DNA of 64,000 nt. Source: RUG023 sp900315435. Its GTDB lineage: Bacteria; Spirochaetota; Spirochaetia; Sphaerochaetales; Sphaerochaetaceae. Below the pieces are notes generated by a model that saw only the letters and a program-made list of their open reading frames with translations, was not told where the DNA came from and made no database searches. Position numbers and translations under genes: made by a program. Shown here piece after piece: positions 60,381 to 64,000 of the stretch (position 1 is the stretch's first letter; each line of letters begins with the position of its first letter). The stretch spans positions 11,314 to 75,313 of the forward strand of contig CADAJJ010000005.1 in the NCBI GenBank assembly GCA_902788205.1. Direction: 5' to 3'.

Positions 60381-61118
60381 ATGCAGGTCACACATGCTTG
60401 GTATTACAGCAGACGGCTGCAAAGGGATATGCAGCTGATCACCTATGGGTCGAAGGGCTATCCATTCCTGGTCTTCCCCACCCAGGACGGCAAGGCGGGA
60501 CAATGGGAAGACTTCGGAATGATCGAGGTACTTCGCCCCTTCATCGAGAACGGGGCGGTCAGGCTCTACTGCATCGACTCGGTCGACCAGGAAAGCTGGT
60601 CGGACACCAATGGCGACAAGAGCCGCCGCGCGCAGGTGCAGGAGGCTTACTTCCAGTCGGTCTGCGAGGATGTGGTGCCGCGCATCGATGGAAAGCGGCG
60701 TCCGGTCGCCACTGGCTGCAGCATGGGTGCCAACCACTCGGTCAATACCTTCCTCCGTCGCCCGGACCTGTTCGGAGGCTGCCTCGCCCTAAGCGGGGTG
60801 TACGACACCAACGTCTTCTTCGGCGACTGGATGGACAAGACGCTCTACGACAACGCTCCTCTTGCCTATCTCAGGGGCATGCCGAAGAACCATCCCTACG
60901 TGAAGCTCTACCAGAAGAGCCAGATCGTCGTCTGCGTCGGACAGGGCGCTTGGGAAGACGAGGGCGTCCGTACCACCCGCGACCTCGAGACGCAGCTTGT
61001 GCGGCTGGGCGTCCCCGCTTGGATCGACTACTGGGGTTCCGACGTCAACCATGACTGGCCTTGGTGGAAGAAACAGGTCGTCTACTTCCTTCCCTTCATG
61101 CTGGAGGCACTGCAATGA
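60381..61118 (+). CDS. Alpha/beta-hydrolase esterase
   Basis: A 245-residue esterase-D-like alpha/beta hydrolase without signal peptide. The nucleophile elbow is GCSMGANHS with Ser114, and the likely His is in SDVNHDWPWW near the C-terminus. WYYSRRLQRDMQLITYG and VFPTQDGKAGQWED are conserved features of a cytoplasmic esterase group often annotated without function. It overlaps the ATP-grasp gene by 4 bp (ATGA) and follows hydF by 12 bp. A hydrolase and a ligase tied this way may make and break the same kind of ester or amide; this is inference. Confidence 0.85.
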   Translation: MQVTHAWYYSRRLQRDMQLITYGSKGYPFLVFPTQDGKAGQWEDFGMIEVLRPFIENGAVRLYCIDSVDQESWSDTNGDKSRRAQVQEAYFQSVCEDVVPRIDGKRRPVATGCSMGANHSVNTFLRRPDLFGGCLALSGVYDTNVFFGDWMDKTLYDNAPLAYLRGMPKNHPYVKLYQKSQIVVCVGQGAWEDEGVRTTRDLETQLVRLGVPAWIDYWGSDVNHDWPWWKKQVVYFLPFMLEALQ

Positions 61119-62305
61119 ACGTGATCTTCATCTCCCCGCACTTTCCCCACACCTACTGGCAGTTCTGCCAACGGCTCCGCCAGAATGGCGCCATCGTCCT
61201 CGGAATTGGGGACTGCCCGCAGGGCTCGCTCCCCGGGGAAGTCCGTTCCTCGCTGGACGACTACTACTATGTGCCCAACATGCAGAACTACCCTGACATG
61301 TACAAGGCGGTAGCCTTCTTTGCCTGGAAGTACGGAAAAATCGACTGGATAGAGAGCAACAACGAGTTCTGGCTGGAAACGGATGCCAGGCTCCGCACCG
61401 ATTTCCATGTGACTACCGGCGTCGGTGCCGGGGAAATCAGCGACTACAAGCAGAAGAGCGCCATGAAGCGTTTCTACAGGCTGGCTGGGGTTCCCACCGC
61501 CCGCCAGAGCATGGTGACCGACATCGAGTCGGCCAGACGCTTCATCGGCCGGGTCTCGTATCCCGTCATCGTCAAACCGGATGTCGGGGTCGGGGCGAAC
61601 CATACCTACAAGCTCTCCTGCGACGACGAGCTGGTCCGGTTCTTCAAGGACAAGGACGGACAGAGCTACGTCATGGAGGAATTTGTCAGCGGCTCGATCT
61701 ATTCCTACGACGCGATCGTCAACAGCAAGGGAGAGGTCCTTTTCGAGTCCTCGTCGGTATTCCCGCCTTCGATGATGGAGATCGTCCATGGACAGCTCGA
61801 GCTCTCCTACTGCGTGCTGAAGAACGTCCCCTCCCAGTTGCGGCGGCGCGGCAGGGCCACGCTGAAGGCCTTCGGTGTCAAGAGCCGGTTCATCCACTTC
61901 GAGTTCTTCCGTCTGGACGCCGACAAGAAAGGACTTGGCAGAAAGGGGGATTTCATCGGGCTTGAGGTCAACATGCGTCCTGCCGGCGGATACACTCCGG
62001 ACATGATGGACTGGGCGCACTCGACCGATGTCTACGAGATATGGGCCGACATGGTCTGCTTCGACGAGAACCGGAAGCGGCCTGGCGGGGACGACCATTT
62101 CTGCCTGTACCTGAGCAGGCGGGACCGTTTCCACTACCGCTACAGCTCGGACGAGGTGCTTGCCGCCTGCCAGGGCCATGTGGCGATGCACGAGCGGATG
62201 CCCGAGGCGATTGCCGATGACCTGGGCAACGAGTTCTTCATCCTTCATGCCCGGACCAAGGAAGAGATCGAACGCTTCACCAGGCTGGTCTGGGAAAAAG
62301 CGTAA
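61115..62305 (+). CDS. ATP-grasp ligase-like protein
   Basis: A 396-residue ATP-grasp enzyme, a superfamily that joins a carboxylate to an amine or thiol via an acyl-phosphate. A pre-ATP-grasp domain (VIFISPHFPHTYWQFCQRL) is followed by the ATP-binding core: YPVIVKPDVGVGANHTYKL, SYVMEEFVSGSIYSYDAIV and the metal site IGLEVNMRPAGGYTPDM. The start ATG 61115 lies in the 4-bp overlap with the esterase gene. The substrate is unknown; carbamoyl-phosphate-synthase-like proteins are the nearest recognisable relatives. A strong terminator ends the unit. Confidence 0.85.
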   Translation: MNVIFISPHFPHTYWQFCQRLRQNGAIVLGIGDCPQGSLPGEVRSSLDDYYYVPNMQNYPDMYKAVAFFAWKYGKIDWIESNNEFWLETDARLRTDFHVTTGVGAGEISDYKQKSAMKRFYRLAGVPTARQSMVTDIESARRFIGRVSYPVIVKPDVGVGANHTYKLSCDDELVRFFKDKDGQSYVMEEFVSGSIYSYDAIVNSKGEVLFESSSVFPPSMMEIVHGQLELSYCVLKNVPSQLRRRGRATLKAFGVKSRFIHFEFFRLDADKKGLGRKGDFIGLEVNMRPAGGYTPDMMDWAHSTDVYEIWADMVCFDENRKRPGGDDHFCLYLSRRDRFHYRYSSDEVLAACQGHVAMHERMPEAIADDLGNEFFILHARTKEEIERFTRLVWEKA

Positions 62306-62328
62306 GGACTCAGGAAAAAGGACAAGTC

Positions 62329-62364
62329 GAGGCCGGCGCCAAAACGGTACCGGCCTCTTGCTTT
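62329..62364. terminator. Bidirectional terminator between the ATP-grasp gene and trpB2
   Basis: GAGGCCGG (62329-62336) and CCGGCCTC (62350-62357) form an 8-bp stem, extended by a GCC/GGT inner pairing, with TTGCTTT after it on the + strand. On the minus strand the tail (GACTTGTCCTTTTT) is also T-rich, so it can serve both convergent genes. Confidence 0.8.
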
Positions 62365-62380
62365 GCCTCCTGGCCCGCTC

Positions 62381-63766
62381 TCAGGCAAGGTTACCTGGGA
62401 AATGGGGAATCTGGCTGATCGACTTCTCCAAATCGGCATCGGTCGGGATGAAGTCCTTCATGGCGCCATCGTTGAACTGCTGGTAGGCGACCATGTCGAA
62501 GTATCCGGTACCGGTCAGGCCGAAGACAATGTTCTTCGCCTCGCCGGTCTCCTTGCACTTCAGGGCCTCGTCGATCGCGACCCTGATGGCGTGGCTGGAC
62601 TCTGGAGCGGGAAGGATACCTTCCACTCTCGCGAAGAATTCGGCAGCCTTGAAGACCGAAGTCTGCTCGACCGAACGTGCCTCGATGATGCCGTCATGGT
62701 AAAGCTGGCTGACGATGGAAGCCATGCCATGGTAACGCAGGCCTCCTGCATGGTTCGGAGAAGGGATGAACTCGCTGCCAAGGGTGTACATCTTCGCCAA
62801 TGGGCAGACATGTCCGGTATCGCAGAAATCGTAGGCGTAGACTCCCCGCGTCATCGACGGGCAGGACGCCGGCTCGACCGCGATGATCCGATATTTCGGA
62901 CCACCCTTCAGCTCTCTTCCGACGAACGGGGCGATCAGGCCGCCGAGGTTGGAACCGCCACCGGCGCAACCGATGATGATGTCGGGGGTGACGCCGTATT
63001 TGTCCAGTGCCGTCATGGTCTCCTGGCCGATGACCGACTGGTGGAGCAACACCTGGCTCAGCACGCTTCCAAGCACGTACCGGTATCCTTCATGGGAGAC
63101 CGCTTCCTCCACCGCCTCGCTGATCGCGCAGCCAAGGCTGCCGTTTGTTCCGGGGAACTCCTCGTTGATCTTTCTTCCGACGTTGGTCGTCATCGAAGGC
63201 GACGGAGTGACTCGGGCGCCGTAGGTCCGCATCACCTCGCGGCGGAAAGGTTTCTGCTCATAGGAGCACTTGACCATGAAGACATGACAGTCAAGGCCGA
63301 AGTAGGCGCATGCCATCGAAAGGGCCGTCCCCCACTGTCCTGCGCCAGTCTCGGTCGTCACCCCCTTCAGTCCCTGTTTCTTCGCGTAATACGCCTGGGC
63401 GATGGCGCTGTTCAGCTTGTGGCTGCCACTGGTGTTGTTTCCCTCGAACTTGTAGTAGATGTGGGCCGGAGTGCCGAGCTGCTTCTCCAGGCAGTAGGCG
63501 CGTACCAGCGGAGAAGGACGATACATCTTGTAGAAATCACGGATTTCCTGCGGAATGGGGATCAGCTCGTCCGTCTCGTCGAGCTCCTGCCTCACAAGCT
63601 CGTCGCAGAAGACATGGCGAAGCTCGTCGAATGTCATCGGCTGATGGGTTCCGGGATTGAGCAACGGCGCCGGCTTGTTCTTCATCACCGCGCGGACGTT
63701 ATACCAATATCTTGGAATCTCGTTTTCACCCAGATAGATTTTGTAGGGAATCTCTTGTTCTTTCAT
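62381..63766 (-). CDS. trpB2: Tryptophan synthase beta subunit-like enzyme, TrpB2 type
   Basis: PLP enzyme of 461 residues. TrpB2 lacks the alpha-subunit contact loops of TrpB1 and carries the longer N-terminal region seen here (EIPYKIYLGENEIPRYWYN, TFDELRHVF). It condenses indole with serine or, in some organisms, O-phosphoserine. The PLP Lys is K117 in NTSGSHKLNSA, the phosphate loop is GCAGGGSNLGG, and TETGAGQWGTALS is the substrate block. ATG 63766 has AAGGAG just upstream. No other trp gene is present, so it may scavenge free indole. Confidence 0.93.
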   Translation of the reverse strand: MKEQEIPYKIYLGENEIPRYWYNVRAVMKNKPAPLLNPGTHQPMTFDELRHVFCDELVRQELDETDELIPIPQEIRDFYKMYRPSPLVRAYCLEKQLGTPAHIYYKFEGNNTSGSHKLNSAIAQAYYAKKQGLKGVTTETGAGQWGTALSMACAYFGLDCHVFMVKCSYEQKPFRREVMRTYGARVTPSPSMTTNVGRKINEEFPGTNGSLGCAISEAVEEAVSHEGYRYVLGSVLSQVLLHQSVIGQETMTALDKYGVTPDIIIGCAGGGSNLGGLIAPFVGRELKGGPKYRIIAVEPASCPSMTRGVYAYDFCDTGHVCPLAKMYTLGSEFIPSPNHAGGLRYHGMASIVSQLYHDGIIEARSVEQTSVFKAAEFFARVEGILPAPESSHAIRVAIDEALKCKETGEAKNIVFGLTGTGYFDMVAYQQFNDGAMKDFIPTDADLEKSISQIPHFPGNLA

Positions 63767-63788
63767 ATAGAAACACTCCTTGCATCCA

Positions 63789-63817
63789 ATACTTCCACGC
63801 AAAGCACTTCGTGTCAA
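63789..63817 (-). promoter_or_regulatory. Predicted promoter of trpB2
   Basis: On the minus strand a perfect TTGACA (63812-63817) lies 17 bases from AAGTAT (63789-63794), a weak -10. The ATG is about 23 bases downstream. Confidence 0.4.
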
Positions 63818-63840
63818 TGGGTTTTCATCATAAATTTCTA

Positions 63841-63874
63841 TAAACAGAAACAGGCCCCCTTTCCGGGGAGCCTG
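63841..63874 (-). terminator. Terminator of the branched-chain aminotransferase gene
   Basis: On the minus strand, CAGGC-CCCC pairs with GGGG-GCCTG (63851-63874, one bulged base) around a 5-base loop. It is followed by TTTCTGTTTA. Confidence 0.8.
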
Positions 63875-63894
63875 CTTTCCGCATGTCTACGGCG

Positions 63895-64000
63895 TCAGTT
63901 TTCCATCTTGATTTCGTGGATCCATCCCTCTGGGGCCCGGACGCGGCCCATCTGGATGCCGGTCAGGGTGTCGTAGAGCTTGGCGATGACCGGACCGGGC
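63895..64000 (-). CDS. ilvE: Branched-chain amino acid aminotransferase, C-terminal end (truncated by the window)
   Basis: The last 34 codons of a gene entering from the right edge. The sequence PGPVIAKLYDTLTGIQMG followed by APEGWIHEI matches the C-terminus of IlvE-type aminotransferases, which interconvert branched-chain amino acids and their 2-oxo acids. The first base (64000) belongs to an incomplete codon. Its terminator lies just downstream, ahead of the trpB2 promoter. Confidence 0.8.
   Translation of the reverse strand, partial: PGPVIAKLYDTLTGIQMGRVRAPEGWIHEIKMEN

Overview
The window is a compact, GC-rich bacterial chromosome segment holding about 50 genes and one tRNA. Gene content points to a spirochaete, most likely a Sphaerochaeta/Treponema-type lineage. 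The supporting points are a short spirochaete-style RpoZ directly upstream of miaA, anaerobe traits (a HydF maturase and no respiratory genes), a HydF/TrpB2/oligoendopeptidase F repertoire, and lipoproteins and outer-membrane barrels with FnIII repeats. The placement rests on recognising families by eye, not on a search.

Layout. 1-8.0 kb: rdgB and pepF; a convergent PlsC-type acyltransferase with a zinc ribbon; tRNA-Leu(GAG); then a + strand trio of RqcH-like NFACT protein, a degenerate Memo-family protein and a one-TM protein. 7.8-13.5 kb (-): miaA and rpoZ; a cytidylate-kinase-like protein, yicC and murC as an overlapping run; a small zinc-ribbon protein with a strong promoter; an outer-membrane protein and a TSCPD protein. 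13.7-21.6 kb: murE, dinB, uppP (-), then the operon trmL-proC-serS-pncB. 21.7-29.7 kb: the (-) operon proA-proB-glycosyltransferase-like-amidase, then adenine deaminase diverging from an NCS2 purine permease. 29.7-37.2 kb: a lower-GC-looking accessory block with a four-gene operon of exported proteins (two large FnIII lipoproteins, a small lipoprotein, a predicted barrel), ending next to an orphan promoter that may drive a small RNA. 37.3-45.9 kb: a uracil-DNA-glycosylase-family enzyme, a DOPA-dioxygenase-like enzyme, an FAD dehydrogenase, and a TolC/adaptor/RND efflux operon.

46.0-53.9 kb is the most unusual part. It is a regulated cluster: glycerophosphodiester phosphodiesterase, an 'iron-type' ABC importer (binding protein, ATPase, fused permease), a frameshifted HAD hydrolase, and a 726-residue regulator. 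That regulator joins a LacI helix-turn-helix, a LacI sensor domain and a complete second solute-binding-protein-like domain. The promoter of the first gene carries two copies of a LacI-like operator (TGATACGTATCA and a one-mismatch copy). I read the cluster as import and breakdown of an organophosphate such as a glycerophosphodiester, sensed inside the cell by the fused regulator. The substrate is inferred.

54-64 kb: ABC-F protein, MATE exporter, trmO, a frameshifted membrane protein with a degenerate GGDEF domain, hydF-esterase-ATP-grasp, trpB2, and the 3' end of a branched-chain aminotransferase gene.

The genes are tightly packed: several 4-bp ATGA/GTGA overlaps, and convergent pairs whose coding ends overlap (74, 14 and 16 bp). 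Two genes are broken by single-base frameshifts, which may be real or may be assembly errors.
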